Positions 1 through 9,728 of a DNA stretch of 64,000 nucleotides are shown piece by piece. This stretch comes from Bacteroidales bacterium. Lineage in GTDB: Bacteria > Bacteroidota > Bacteroidia > Bacteroidales > PXBB01. A program made the position numbers and the translations under genes. The first letter of the stretch is position 1. The number at the start of each line of letters is the position of its first letter. The stretch lies in contig JAQVVM010000001.1 of NCBI GenBank assembly GCA_028698995.1, positions 103,200 to 167,199 on the forward strand. The letters are read 5' to 3'. The notes beneath the pieces were generated by a model. It was not told the DNA's origin and did not search any database. It worked only from the letters and a program-made list of their open reading frames with translations.

Positions 1-1
1 C

Positions 2-106
2 ATAAGGATTGAAGATGATATTCTTGTAACCAAGGATGGCTATAGAAATCTTGGAAAACCGATTCCCAAAGAAGTGGATGACATTGAGAATTTAATGAGC
101 TGTTAG
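2..106 (+). CDS. Xaa-Pro aminopeptidase (peptidase M24), C-terminal fragment
   Basis: The first 35 codons in frame 2 read RIEDDILVTKDGYRNL, then GKPIPKEVDDIE, and end at TAG. This matches the end of M24-family aminopeptidase P proteins, where the metal-ligand Glu of the 'RIEDD' segment is followed by 'LVT.DG...L...IPKE.DEIE'. The rest of the gene, including the other metal ligands, lies left of the window. The enzyme would be a cytosolic metallopeptidase removing N-terminal residues before proline. Only 20 bases separate it from the ABC ATPase gene, so cotranscription is plausible. The fragment is short, so the family call rests on the C-terminal motif alone. Confidence 0.75.
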   Translation: MRIEDDILVTKDGYRNLGKPIPKEVDDIENLMSC

Positions 107-126
107 ATTTTAAGCTCATTCATAAT

Positions 127-1875
127 ATGTCCGGTAAACAAAATCCTATCATCAGTGTCCATGATTTAAGCATCAGTTTTATATCTGATGGTCGTGAGTA
201 TGTGGCTATTAAAGATGTGAATTTCTGTGTAGGTCAAGGTGAAATCGTCGGGATTGTTGGTGAATCAGGTTCCGGAAAATCTGTTACCGCACTATCGTTG
301 ATGCGCTTAATTAATTGCCCTCCTGGGAAAATCAAGAAAGGATCTATTCTTTTTTATGAAAATGAGCATACGCCCGTTGATTTGTTAATGCTTTCGGAAA
401 ATGAAATGCTCAAAATGAGAGGGCGAAGAATGAGTATGATTTTTCAGGAACCAATGACATCTTTAAACCCTGTTTACAAATGCGGAACCCAGGTTAGTGA
501 AGTACTTAAGTTGCACACTAAAATCAGCACAAAAGCTGCTAATGAAAAAGTTATTCAACTTTTTAAAGAAGTGTTATTACCACGTCCTGAAGAAATTTTT
601 AATGCATACCCACATCAGATTTCGGGTGGTCAGAAACAACGTGTTATGATTGCCATGGCTTTAGCATGTAATCCATCTTTACTTATTGCTGATGAACCTA
701 CAACAGCTCTTGATGTTACCGTTCAAAAAACAATACTTGAACTTATAAAAAACATTAGAGATAAATTTAATTTATCCATCATTTTTATTACACATGATTT
801 AGGCGTAATAGCAGAACTGGCAGACAGAGTTATTGTGATGTATAAGGGTGAAATCATCGAAGAAAATTCTGTGGATAATATATTTAGTAATCCAAAACAT
901 CCCTATACTAAAGGGCTTATTGCGTGTCGCCCTGATATGAAAAAACGCCTTCGCCAATTACCGACAGTGAGTGATTTTTTAAATGCATCTGAGAATTCGG
1001 AAACAAAGCTCAATCAAATTCTTAAACAAACAATTACTCCTGAAGAAAGAAAGCTCAATCACAGTATTCTTTATGATTCTGAACCAATACTCAGAATTGA
1101 AAATCTCTCAAAATCGTATCCGTTGGGGAAAAGGTTATTTTCTTTCAAACATCAAAATTTTAAGGCACTTAATGATATTTCTTTTGAAGTATATCAGGGT
1201 GAAACACTTGGTCTTGTCGGAGAATCAGGGTGTGGAAAAACAACACTTGGACGTTCAATACTTCGTTTGATAGAACCAAGTTCCGGTAGAATATTTTATA
1301 GACATCAAGACCTTTCATTGCTTGGTTCTAAAGCTTTACGCTCATTAAGAAAAGATATTCAAATTATTTTTCAGGATCCCTATTCTTCATTAAATCCAAA
1401 ACTTACTATTGGTGATGCCATCACAGAACCTATGAAAGTTCATGGAATTGGAATAAACACACATGACCGTAAAAATAAAGCCATAGCCCTACTCGAAAAG
1501 GTAGGAATGAATGCTTCTCAGCTTAATCGTTATCCTCATGAGTTTTCAGGAGGACAAAGACAACGTATAGTTATTGCGCGAACTTTGGCCTTAAACCCAA
1601 AATTCATTATTTGTGATGAGCCTGTTTCAGCTTTGGATGTGTCTGTTCAGGCTCAGGTACTTAACCTTCTTAATGATCTTAAAAAGGAATTTGGTTTTAC
1701 ATATATTTTTATTTCTCATGATTTATCTGTTGTAAAATTTTTAGCAGATCGCATTATTATTATGAAAAGTGGAAAAATTGTTGAAATAAACGAGGCAGAT
1801 GCACTTTATGCAAATCCGGAAAATTCTTATACAAGAAAACTAATCTCATCTATTCCACAATGCATCAATCAATAG
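127..1875 (+). CDS. Fused two-domain peptide ABC transporter ATP-binding protein (DppD-DppF / YejF type)
   Basis: This 582-residue protein carries two complete ABC ATPase domains, which would power uptake of di- or oligopeptides together with membrane permeases that are not in this window. Domain 1 has Walker A GESGSGKS near residue 45, signature SGGQKQR and Walker B LLIADEP followed by TTALD. Domain 2 has Walker A GESGCGKT near residue 365, signature SGGQRQR and FIICDEP. Each domain ends with the oligopeptide-binding-protein C-terminal signature seen in DppD and DppF ([20 protein letters not shown]). The layout is that of YejF/GsiA-type fusions. It sits 20 bases after the aminopeptidase gene and 11 before the Cys-cluster gene, suggesting peptide uptake and hydrolysis genes lie together. 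Confidence 0.93.
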   Translation: MSGKQNPIISVHDLSISFISDGREYVAIKDVNFCVGQGEIVGIVGESGSGKSVTALSLMRLINCPPGKIKKGSILFYENEHTPVDLLMLSENEMLKMRGRRMSMIFQEPMTSLNPVYKCGTQVSEVLKLHTKISTKAANEKVIQLFKEVLLPRPEEIFNAYPHQISGGQKQRVMIAMALACNPSLLIADEPTTALDVTVQKTILELIKNIRDKFNLSIIFITHDLGVIAELADRVIVMYKGEIIEENSVDNIFSNPKHPYTKGLIACRPDMKKRLRQLPTVSDFLNASENSETKLNQILKQTITPEERKLNHSILYDSEPILRIENLSKSYPLGKRLFSFKHQNFKALNDISFEVYQGETLGLVGESGCGKTTLGRSILRLIEPSSGRIFYRHQDLSLLGSKALRSLRKDIQIIFQDPYSSLNPKLTIGDAITEPMKVHGIGINTHDRKNKAIALLEKVGMNASQLNRYPHEFSGGQRQRIVIARTLALNPKFIICDEPVSALDVSVQAQVLNLLNDLKKEFGFTYIFISHDLSVVKFLADRIIIMKSGKIVEINEADALYANPENSYTRKLISSIPQCINQ

Positions 1876-1886
1876 AATAAGCTTCA

Positions 1887-2375
1887 ATGTCAGAGTTATA
1901 TTTTGATCAATGGAAAAGAAGAAAAACCGAATCCCTCATTCAGAACCGGAAATGGTTAAAGAAAATTCCAAAAAGTTCCGAAAAAAGTATCAATGAAAAA
2001 GCAGATATACTTCATGATTTAATTTTTTCAAAAATTGATTGTCTCGATTGTGCAGGGTGCTGTACAGTTTTACCTCCCATTGTAAATGAGACTGATATAA
2101 AAAGGGTAGCGCGTTTTTTAGGTATAAAACCTTCTGAGTTTTCAAAGAAATATATAAATTTTGATGAGAATGATATGATTTTATATCCGACACCTTGCCC
2201 TTTTCTTGAAAGTGACAATAAATGCCGTATTTATGAAGTGAGACCCAGAGCATGCAGGGAATATCCCCATACAGGACATTTACAGTTTATCAAAAATAAA
2301 CACTTGCATGCAATAAATGCCCAATATTGTCCAGCTGTCTTTTATATTATGGAGGAAATTAAAAAAAAGTTTTAA
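1887..2375 (+). CDS. YkgJ-family cysteine-cluster protein (putative Zn/Fe-chelating domain)
   Basis: A 162-residue protein whose central part carries the cysteine pattern of the YkgJ/CxxCxxCC family (PF03692): CLDCAGCC near residue 55, then CPFL, then CRIYEVRPRACREYP, and a final Cys near the C-terminus. In the family these cysteines are thought to bind iron or zinc; the biochemical role is unknown. No signal peptide is seen, so it is probably cytosolic. The N-terminus is basic. It starts 11 bases after the ABC ATPase stop and is probably cotranscribed with it. Confidence 0.88.
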   Translation: MSELYFDQWKRRKTESLIQNRKWLKKIPKSSEKSINEKADILHDLIFSKIDCLDCAGCCTVLPPIVNETDIKRVARFLGIKPSEFSKKYINFDENDMILYPTPCPFLESDNKCRIYEVRPRACREYPHTGHLQFIKNKHLHAINAQYCPAVFYIMEEIKKKF

Positions 2376-2478
2376 TTTCTTCCGTGAGTTTAGGGAGCAA
2401 CTATCTTCCTTAAAAAATTGACAACTCTGTAAAAATGAAGAAAAAAGAATAAATTATTTAGTTAAAAGATTTACACTT

Positions 2479-2511
2479 TTGCTGAGGATTGAGCAAAAAT
2501 GAGTAGTTTTG
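2479..2511 (+). promoter_or_regulatory. Candidate promoter for the C10 protease gene
   Basis: TTG at 2479-2481 (within TTTTG) and TAGTTTTG at 2504-2511 match the Bacteroidetes -33 and -7 elements. The spacer is 22 bases, a little longer than the 19 seen at the best promoters in this window. The predicted start would leave a leader of about 45 bases before the ATG at 2565. Confidence 0.4.
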
Positions 2512-2564
2512 TAGCTTAATTCCTTATGAGAACACAGATTAATCAAAAATAAAAATATAATATT

Positions 2565-5063
2565 ATGAAAATTATGACACAAACAAAACAGACTTTTAGA
2601 ATGTTAAGTGCTTTTCTCACAGGTGTTTGCGTATTCCTTTTTATGTCCTTTTCATTTGGTCAGCATGTCAATCTGCAAAGGGCTCAAAATGTTGCGAAAA
2701 ATCTTTACAATCAACAGTTCTCATCAGAACTAAAATCATTTGATGATGTTCAAGTCATTAATGAGAAGATAGTTTACAGGCATGAAATTCCTACACTTTA
2801 TATTTTTAACATGGACGCAGGTGGTTTTGTCATTACTTCAACTGATGAGAGGATTAAACCGGTACTAGGTTATGCACCTGAAGGAGTTTTTGATACAGAG
2901 GATATGTCCTGTTGCGTTTCATGGTTGTTAGATCAATATAGTAATCAAATATATGATGTAATAAACGAAAATAGAAATGCTACTTCATACATTGCTCATG
3001 AAGACTGGAACAGATATGAATCTGCTTCACAGAGATCTGTTGAAGAAACTTCAATTGTTACTCCATTATTAACAACTACCTGGTCTCAAGGGTGTTATTA
3101 CAATGCCATGTGTCCTGCAGATTCAACATTAGGGACAACAAGATGCGGCAGAGTACCGACTGGTTGTGTTGCGACAGCATTTGCACAAGTTCTTAAATAT
3201 CATAATTTTCCTCCACAAGGTATAGGTACAAAATCCTATACACATCCAACCTATGGCACGATATCAGCAAACTTTGCTGCAACAACTTATGATTGGGCTT
3301 CAATGCCAAATAAGTTATTATCAAACAATCAGGCAGCAGCAACGCTTTTATACCATGCAGGTGTTTCTATAAACATGAGCTATGGACCAAACGGTTCTTC
3401 AGCCTATACTACAGACGTAAGAAAAGCCCTTGTTAACACATTCAAATATGCCTCCACCACACAATATGTTTATAAAAGTTCTTATACCGATGCACAATGG
3501 ATCAGTATGATAAAAGCTGAATTGGATGCCCAGAGAGTGGTTATTATCAGTGGCAGCGATCCAAATGCAAATGCAGGACATGCTTTTGTTTGCGATGGGT
3601 ATCAGAATACAGATCATTTTCATATCAACTGGGGCTGGAATGGCAGCTCTGATGGTTATTTTTATCTGAATGCTCTCAATCCTTCCTCCTATGCTTTTAA
3701 CACAAGCGTAGGTGCAATAAAAGGGATAAAGCCTTCAACCACTCCAACTGCATGTTCAGGAACACAAACACTTACCGCTGCAAGTGGCAGTATCAGTGAT
3801 GGAAGTGGAACTGCCAATTATACTGATAATCTAAATTGCAAGTGGCTTATTAAGCCAACTAATGCAGGGACTGTAACTCTTACCTTCACCGCATTTGATA
3901 CAGAAAGCAATTATGATTTTGTTAAGGTTTATGATGGTGAAACGACATCCGCAACTTTATTGGGTTCTTTTAGCGGGAGTTCAATTCCTGCTTCAATTAC
4001 TTCAACTACGGGAAAAATCCTTGTTAATTTTACTTCCGACGGGTCTCAAAACAAAGCTGGATGGGCTGCTAATTATGTGGGAAATCCTATTACATCCTAC
4101 TGCAATGGAACAACAATACTTACACAACCTAGTGCTACTTTTAATGATGGCAGCGGAAGTAATGACTATAAAAATAACACGGATTGTTCTTGGCTCATAA
4201 GTCCTCCTGACTCAGCTGTTATAAAACTTACATTTCAATCATTCAACACACAAGCAAGTTATGATTTTGTGAAAGTTTATGATGGTGCCACAACTTCTGC
4301 ACCCCTATTGGGATCCTATAGCGGAACTACTTTGCCTCCACAACTAACTGCAACTTCTGGGAAAATGCTTGTAAAATTTACATCGAATGGTACCACAACA
4401 AAATCTGGATGGAGTGCTAAATATACAACTCAAACTGCATTTTGCTCAGGTATTACAACTCTTACAGCAAACAGTGGCACAATTACAGATGGAAGCGGCA
4501 ATCTTAATTATAATAACAATGCCAATTGTCAGTGGATTATCAAACCAACAAATGCCAGTGCAGTTACATTAACTTTTACATCTTTCAGTACTGAAGCAAA
4601 TTATGACTTTGTGAAAGTGTATAACGGTACAACAACCTCTTCTCCTTTACTTGGTTCCTATAGTGGAAATAGTCTTCCCGCTCAGATTACAGCTTCTTCG
4701 GGGAAAATGCTTGTGCAGTTTACTTCAGATTATAGTGCAACGGCTGCCGGATTTAGTGCCAACTTCACAAAAGTCTCTAAAGATTTTACCGATATTGAAG
4801 AAGCAGACGTTAATGATAACATTGTTATCTTTCCAAATCCTAATACCGGAAATTTTGTATTAAGCCTTATGGCATCTAATGAAGAGAGTTCCTTTTATAT
4901 TGTTGATATTCTCGGAAAGATTGTTTATCATGGCAGCATAGAATCTGGAGTGGAACAATTAGACTTGAATCTGAATTTATCTGAAGGCATATATTGTCTA
5001 GTTATTGAATCTCCAACAGCGAGAATATCAAGAAAGATTGTTGTTACTGGAAGTAATCAGTAA
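2565..5063 (+). CDS. Secreted C10-family (streptopain-like) cysteine protease with three CUB domains and T9SS sorting domain
   Basis: An 832-residue exported protein. A signal peptide spans about residues 12-32, ending before QHVNLQ. The propeptide contains the Spi-like segment GGFVITSTDERIKPVLGYA. The C10 catalytic core follows, with the nucleophile Cys near residue 201 in TGCVATAFAQ, the catalytic His near residue 339 in GHAFVCDGY, and the NWGWNG(S)SDGYF segment typical of the family. Three tandem CUB-like modules begin near residues 397, 513 and 627, each starting with C(S/N)GT or CSGI and containing NYDFVKVYDG or a close variant. The C-terminus (from about residue 755) has IFPNPNTGNF and the beta-rich T9SS type A sorting domain. 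The protein should be delivered across the outer membrane and act outside the cell on proteins. Start alternatives are the ATGs at 2565 and 2574. Confidence 0.93.
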   Translation: MKIMTQTKQTFRMLSAFLTGVCVFLFMSFSFGQHVNLQRAQNVAKNLYNQQFSSELKSFDDVQVINEKIVYRHEIPTLYIFNMDAGGFVITSTDERIKPVLGYAPEGVFDTEDMSCCVSWLLDQYSNQIYDVINENRNATSYIAHEDWNRYESASQRSVEETSIVTPLLTTTWSQGCYYNAMCPADSTLGTTRCGRVPTGCVATAFAQVLKYHNFPPQGIGTKSYTHPTYGTISANFAATTYDWASMPNKLLSNNQAAATLLYHAGVSINMSYGPNGSSAYTTDVRKALVNTFKYASTTQYVYKSSYTDAQWISMIKAELDAQRVVIISGSDPNANAGHAFVCDGYQNTDHFHINWGWNGSSDGYFYLNALNPSSYAFNTSVGAIKGIKPSTTPTACSGTQTLTAASGSISDGSGTANYTDNLNCKWLIKPTNAGTVTLTFTAFDTESNYDFVKVYDGETTSATLLGSFSGSSIPASITSTTGKILVNFTSDGSQNKAGWAANYVGNPITSYCNGTTILTQPSATFNDGSGSNDYKNNTDCSWLISPPDSAVIKLTFQSFNTQASYDFVKVYDGATTSAPLLGSYSGTTLPPQLTATSGKMLVKFTSNGTTTKSGWSAKYTTQTAFCSGITTLTANSGTITDGSGNLNYNNNANCQWIIKPTNASAVTLTFTSFSTEANYDFVKVYNGTTTSSPLLGSYSGNSLPAQITASSGKMLVQFTSDYSATAAGFSANFTKVSKDFTDIEEADVNDNIVIFPNPNTGNFVLSLMASNEESSFYIVDILGKIVYHGSIESGVEQLDLNLNLSEGIYCLVIESPTARISRKIVVTGSNQ

Positions 5064-5107
5064 TTTCTTTTATCTAAGAAAAAGTATTTTTAATTAAAAT
5101 CAGTTTA

Positions 5108-7720
5108 ATGAAAAAGATAATATTTGTTGCTCTTTTTTTAGTGGCCTTTATTGCTGTTAATGCACAGAATATCAGGAAAAATGTCAGATTGCATAATATT
5201 GAGAGGTTGCCGGCCACTATTAAAGATACCTATCAAAGAACAATGACCCGTAAAGAGATTTCAAGACTTGAAATACCTGAAAGAAACACACACGTGGGTT
5301 CTGTTACAAAGAGCGTTAACAGTATGTGGGATGTTCAGTTTGAGAGAAATGTTGACATTGGAAGTGGAATTGCTACTAATGGCACATCTTTTTTTGTGTC
5401 ACAATGGAGCAATGATACCATATATGTGTATGATTTGAATGGTAATCAAACAGGGAAAAATAAAATTTCTGTAACCGGAATCAGGGACTTAGATTACGAT
5501 GGGACATATTTTTACGGCTCCAACGCATCAAATAAAATTTATAAAATGAACTTTACAAATTTTACTGTTGTTGACTCTATTACATGCCCGGCCAATATAA
5601 GTATCAGACACATAGCTTATGATAATTCTGTAAATGCTTTTTGGGTAGGGGACTGGGATTCTGATATTTATCTTGTTAACCATGCAGGGCAGGTTCTGAA
5701 TACCATTTCTGCTTCTGACCATGAATTATATGGTATGTATGGTTCTGCTTATGACAATGTAACACCTGGCGGACCTTATCTATGGATTTCTGATCAGGGT
5801 GGTGCAGGCTGTGACATCGTTATGCTTAAAATCTCTACAGGAAAACAAACAGGTATTATTCATGATTGCTTTGATGATGTAGCTGACGATCTATTTGAAC
5901 CCATTGCAGGAGGCTTGTTTATTTATTCGGGTTTAATACCCGGTACTGTTACCCTTGGTGGTATAATTCAACGTCAGAGAATATTCGGATATAACCTTGC
6001 ATCACTTGTGGCCACAAATGATGTTGGTGTTGAAGGTGTTCTTTCTCCTATTCTTTATAGTGGTTGTACTCTTGGTGGCAATGAAAGCGTCAGCATCCGT
6101 ATCAGAAACTACGGCCTGAATGCAACAAGCTATTTTACAGTTCAGATGTTACTTAATAATTCAACTTATTCTATTAATGTGAGTACTCCTATCAGTAGTT
6201 TCGGGACAGTGGATGTAACTTTTCCGGGCACTTTTAATTTCTCACAACCCGATGTGTACAAAATGAAATTTTATACGAATTACGGGTATGATAATAATAC
6301 CAGCAATGATACGGGTTATTATAATGTTATTACAGGTAATGGTCTTATTACAGTTGATGTTCTTACTGATGATTATCCCGATGAAACTTACTGGGAAGTC
6401 TATAATAACTTTACCTACGATGTATATGGCAATTCATTGGGAATACCTATGCAGGAAAACACATTATACAGTACCGAAATGTGTGTTGACACAAACTTGT
6501 GTTACGGCTTTACAATTTATGATTTCTATGGCGATGGCATTTATCCTCCAGGATATTATGAAGTGTTTTTTAATAATTATTCTGTAGCATACAATGACAG
6601 CTTTTCAACTCTTTTTGAAGAAATTCCTTATATAGGACATTGTGATTATGCAGACATAGGTGTTGTTGGAATTGTAAATCCTGTTTCGTCATGCCTCCTT
6701 ACAGATGAAGAATTTATAACTGTTATTGTTAAAAATTTCGGAACTCAAACAGTAACAAATGCTTCAGTCTCTTATTCTTTAAATGGCAATATTTTTTCAG
6801 AACCCTTGCCTTTCTCTCTTGACTCTCAGGAAGAAGGAACTTTTACTTTTGTTAATACTTGTGATCTTTCAACCCTTGGTCAGTATAATTTTATTGTTTA
6901 TACTGAGCTTCCAAACGATATGAATCCTTATAATGATACCACCAGAGATGTTTTTGAAAATTATGTGCCTGCTCAGGTTCCCTATATTATAAATTTTGAC
7001 AACTCCTCGGTGAATGCACAACTACTTGTTGAAGATGAAAACCTTGATTATTTTACATGGAGTCTTTATAATACAGGTGGAACAAATAATTCAAGTTGTG
7101 CTATATATTCGTTCAATCCTAATGAACCTGCTAACGATTGGTTATTTACAAAGTGTCTTAATTTAAATTCGGGACAGACTTATACCCTTAATTTTTACAG
7201 TAAAGCTCAAGATCCCCTTTACCCTGAAAAGTTAAAAGTACATCTGGCACAGGTACCTTCATCCGCTGCTGTTTTTTCTGATCCTATCACAGACTTGATA
7301 AATATTATTGATACTTTTTATACATTAACTTCTGTCCCTTTTAATGTTGATGATATGGGAAGCGGCAGTTATTATATAGCCTTCAATGTTTACAGCAGTA
7401 TGTCGGGGTGGAATTTGTACCTTGATGATATTTCCATAACCAATGTAGGTTCTATAAATGAAGATAACTTTTCTGAAAAACTTAGCATTTTCCCCAATCC
7501 TGCACAAGATGTCCTTACTGTTACATTACTTGGTGATGAAACACAATCATCATGTGAAAAACAAATTTTTGTGTATGATTTACAAGGTCAATTGTTGTAT
7601 AAACACAACTTTACGCAACAAAATTGCAACGTAGATATAAGCAGTTTTGAGAAAGGTATGTATATTATTAAGATTGAAACAGAAGATAGTTTTTGGGTAA
7701 GAAAATTTATTAAAAATTAG
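5108..7720 (+). CDS. Large secreted T9SS cargo protein with propeller-like N-terminal region
   Basis: An 870-residue exported protein of unknown function. A signal peptide of about 19 residues ends at VNAQ. Residues about 75-295 look like a beta-propeller, with repeated 'DLDYDGTYFYGSN', 'IAYDNSVNAFWVGDWDSDIY' and 'GPYLWISDQ' blades. Two CARDB-like adhesive segments follow, one beginning NDVGVEGVLSPI and one ADIGVVGIVNPV. Next comes a jelly-roll-like region resembling 'choice-of-anchor J' domains (FTWSLYNTGG ... LNSGQTYTLNF). The tail carries LSIFPNPAQDVL and ends as a T9SS type A sorting domain. It begins 44 bases after the protease gene, which shares the same export route. No catalytic motif was recognised, so an adhesive or binding role is inference. 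Confidence 0.85.
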   Translation: MKKIIFVALFLVAFIAVNAQNIRKNVRLHNIERLPATIKDTYQRTMTRKEISRLEIPERNTHVGSVTKSVNSMWDVQFERNVDIGSGIATNGTSFFVSQWSNDTIYVYDLNGNQTGKNKISVTGIRDLDYDGTYFYGSNASNKIYKMNFTNFTVVDSITCPANISIRHIAYDNSVNAFWVGDWDSDIYLVNHAGQVLNTISASDHELYGMYGSAYDNVTPGGPYLWISDQGGAGCDIVMLKISTGKQTGIIHDCFDDVADDLFEPIAGGLFIYSGLIPGTVTLGGIIQRQRIFGYNLASLVATNDVGVEGVLSPILYSGCTLGGNESVSIRIRNYGLNATSYFTVQMLLNNSTYSINVSTPISSFGTVDVTFPGTFNFSQPDVYKMKFYTNYGYDNNTSNDTGYYNVITGNGLITVDVLTDDYPDETYWEVYNNFTYDVYGNSLGIPMQENTLYSTEMCVDTNLCYGFTIYDFYGDGIYPPGYYEVFFNNYSVAYNDSFSTLFEEIPYIGHCDYADIGVVGIVNPVSSCLLTDEEFITVIVKNFGTQTVTNASVSYSLNGNIFSEPLPFSLDSQEEGTFTFVNTCDLSTLGQYNFIVYTELPNDMNPYNDTTRDVFENYVPAQVPYIINFDNSSVNAQLLVEDENLDYFTWSLYNTGGTNNSSCAIYSFNPNEPANDWLFTKCLNLNSGQTYTLNFYSKAQDPLYPEKLKVHLAQVPSSAAVFSDPITDLINIIDTFYTLTSVPFNVDDMGSGSYYIAFNVYSSMSGWNLYLDDISITNVGSINEDNFSEKLSIFPNPAQDVLTVTLLGDETQSSCEKQIFVYDLQGQLLYKHNFTQQNCNVDISSFEKGMYIIKIETEDSFWVRKFIKN

Positions 7721-7744
7721 ATTTTTTTAAACATCTAAATCCCA

Positions 7745-8335
7745 ATGATTTTCAAATACAGATTTGTTGTTTTAATTCTATTTGCATTTATATTTTTTTC
7801 CTGCAAGAAGATTAAAAACTGCCCAGCTTTTAACGAGCAGGATTTGAGCTATATGCCCTATAAAAAACCAGATACATTAACGTTTAGAAACTCTGTTGAT
7901 AGTATTTTTGAGATTTATATTCAAAATATTAATACCTCTGATGCTTATAGTTTCGAATGTAGAGATCTGAAAATGACTTGTCCGTGCATCAACTCTGTTG
8001 AAATACTTACAACAGATTCCCGACGAATAACACCCTATGTTTTTTTAAAAATGGAACAAAGTGATGTGTCGGAAATGCAATACTTCTATTATCTTGTTCA
8101 GAATTTTAATTTTGAATTTGATTTCAGAAATGAGCTTCCTTACATTGATCAGATGGGGCACATGGAGTTTGCAGGAGATATTTTAATAGGTAATAGAACC
8201 TATAACAAGGTGGTTATTATCAATAACTTTGACATGTCTCCTGCAAATATTTCGAAAGTTTATTTTAATAAAACTGACGGACTTTTGAGATTTGTTGAGA
8301 AGTCTTCGGCCATGGTATGGGATATTGTAAACTAA
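7745..8335 (+). CDS. Hypothetical lipoprotein
   Basis: A 196-residue protein not recognised as a known family. Its N-terminus is a hydrophobic stretch ending in the lipobox-like IFFSC at about residue 20, followed by KK, so it is probably a lipid-anchored envelope protein. The mature part has scattered Cys residues (NCPAF, FECRD, TCPCINS) and ends in a beta-rich segment with FNKTDGLLRF, a phrase common in Bacteroidetes lipoproteins. It lies 24 bases after the large T9SS cargo gene and 7 bases before the methyltransferase gene, so it may be part of the same transcript. Confidence 0.8.
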   Translation: MIFKYRFVVLILFAFIFFSCKKIKNCPAFNEQDLSYMPYKKPDTLTFRNSVDSIFEIYIQNINTSDAYSFECRDLKMTCPCINSVEILTTDSRRITPYVFLKMEQSDVSEMQYFYYLVQNFNFEFDFRNELPYIDQMGHMEFAGDILIGNRTYNKVVIINNFDMSPANISKVYFNKTDGLLRFVEKSSAMVWDIVN

Positions 8336-8342
8336 GTTTTTT

Positions 8343-9200
8343 ATGATGAAGAATAAAATTAAGGAATTGTACCGTTTTTTAAGCCCTGCCTTTCAAAAAG
8401 CTTACCTTGACTATAAGGTTGATTTATCACCCCGTTATGGTCACGGAAAGGCTCCACATTCTCAGCTGTATGATATAATTAATTCCGAACGAAGCCAATT
8501 TAGGAGCTTTCTTTTGAAAGTATTAAATTATAAAGAAGCATTTTGGGCTATTAAGCAATCGTCTGTTGAAACAGATAGTAGAAAACCGGCTTGGAATAAC
8601 GGTTTTTTACCCGGCTTGGACATTATTACTTTGTACACATTGCTTTCCGAGGTAAAACCAAATAAATATGTTGAGATTGGTTCAGGAAATTCCACAAAGA
8701 TTGCTTACAAGGCTAAAACAGATAATAATCTGCAAATGGAAATTGTATCCATTGATCCTTTACCAAGAGCGGAAATTGACAATTTGGCCAATCAGGTTAT
8801 ACGAAAACCATTTGAAAAATGCGATTTTTCTTTTCTGTTTGATTTAAAAGAAAATGATGTTTTGTTTGTTGATAATTCTCATAGAATTTTACCCAATTCC
8901 GACTCAATGGTATTTTTTATGGAAGTCCTCCCTTTTTTGAAAAAAGGTGTCATCGTTCATATTCATGATATTTATCTTCCTTATGATTATCCTCAGTTCA
9001 TGTGTGACAGATTTTACTCGGAACAATATGGCTTAGCTATGTATCTACTTGCCAATCCAAATAAGTATAAAACATTGCTTCCCAACTATTTTATATCTGA
9101 GGATGCTGAGCTTTCAAAGATAATAACACCTATATGGGAACATGCCAATCTAAAAGATGTGGAAAAGCATGGAGGAAGCTATTGGATTGTAATTGGTTAA
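8343..9200 (+). CDS. Class I SAM-dependent methyltransferase-like protein
   Basis: A 285-residue cytosolic protein. Residues about 105-130 carry the SAM-binding motif I, VEIGSGNSTKIA, followed by an acidic residue after a beta strand (VSIDPLP). Later come DVLFVDNSH and VIVHIHDIYLPYDYP. This layout matches the Methyltransf_24-like class I methyltransferases often found near polysaccharide or secreted-protein genes. The substrate cannot be read from the sequence. It is 7 bases downstream of the lipoprotein gene. Two in-frame ATG codons overlap at the start (8343 and 8346). Confidence 0.82.
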   Translation: MMKNKIKELYRFLSPAFQKAYLDYKVDLSPRYGHGKAPHSQLYDIINSERSQFRSFLLKVLNYKEAFWAIKQSSVETDSRKPAWNNGFLPGLDIITLYTLLSEVKPNKYVEIGSGNSTKIAYKAKTDNNLQMEIVSIDPLPRAEIDNLANQVIRKPFEKCDFSFLFDLKENDVLFVDNSHRILPNSDSMVFFMEVLPFLKKGVIVHIHDIYLPYDYPQFMCDRFYSEQYGLAMYLLANPNKYKTLLPNYFISEDAELSKIITPIWEHANLKDVEKHGGSYWIVIG

Positions 9201-9212
9201 TAATGTTTTTTC

Positions 9213-9258
9213 GAGTTTATTTGGGAAGCCATTTAAACTCATTACTTTGAGTTTAAAT
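9213..9258 (+). other. Mutually exclusive hairpin arms after the methyltransferase gene
   Basis: GAGTTTA (9213-9219) can pair with TAAACTC (9234-9240). ATTTAAACTC (9231-9240) can instead pair with GAGTTTAAAT (9249-9258), followed by TTTTG. The second hairpin has a 10-bp stem and an 8-base loop and may act as a weak terminator for the upstream operon. Confidence 0.4.
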
Positions 9259-9338
9259 TTTGTATAATTTTTCATACACACTAAAAAAAATATTTGAATA
9301 TGTGAATATATTCTTTAATTTTAAAATAATATTCAAAA

Positions 9339-9719
9339 ATGTATATGAAGTTCTTAAATCGGTATTATCTGTTTTTTCTTTTAGTATTGTTCCCTTTAAC
9401 AAGCTGCCGTCATGATGCATTAATTCCTAGTGATAGTTATTTTAATAAAGATTGTGATTCTGTAAATGTTACATATAATAATTTTGTAAGAAATTATATG
9501 ATTGATAAAAGTTGCATTCTTTGTCATACAGATGAAATGGGTTTTTCGCCCTATCTTGATGTGTATGACTCAATTGTTAATTATGTTCAGGACACCACAA
9601 ATGCAGCAATTTTTATGGAAAAAGTCTATACCAATCATAAAATTATTGACACACTAAAAATGAATACCCCTTGTGAAGTCAGCAAATTAAGGAACTGGAT
9701 TAATATGATCACACAATAA
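9339..9719 (+). CDS. CXXCH-containing lipoprotein (c-type cytochrome-like), copy 1
   Basis: A 126-residue exported protein. The hydrophobic N-terminus ends at LTSC near residue 23, a lipobox, so it is probably lipid-anchored. The mature part has one heme c attachment motif, CILCH, near residue 60, and ends with the helix KLRNWINMI, as in small mono-heme cytochrome c domains (usual ending 'I..WI..GA'). It aligns by eye with the next gene: CDSVNV near the mature N-terminus, CXXCH, and TPCEV before the last helix. It opens a run of five closely packed genes for exported proteins. Heme binding is inferred from the motif only. The axial ligand is unclear; a Met in LKMNTP is a candidate. Confidence 0.82.
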   Translation: MYMKFLNRYYLFFLLVLFPLTSCRHDALIPSDSYFNKDCDSVNVTYNNFVRNYMIDKSCILCHTDEMGFSPYLDVYDSIVNYVQDTTNAAIFMEKVYTNHKIIDTLKMNTPCEVSKLRNWINMITQ

Positions 9720-9728
9720 CATATTTTA

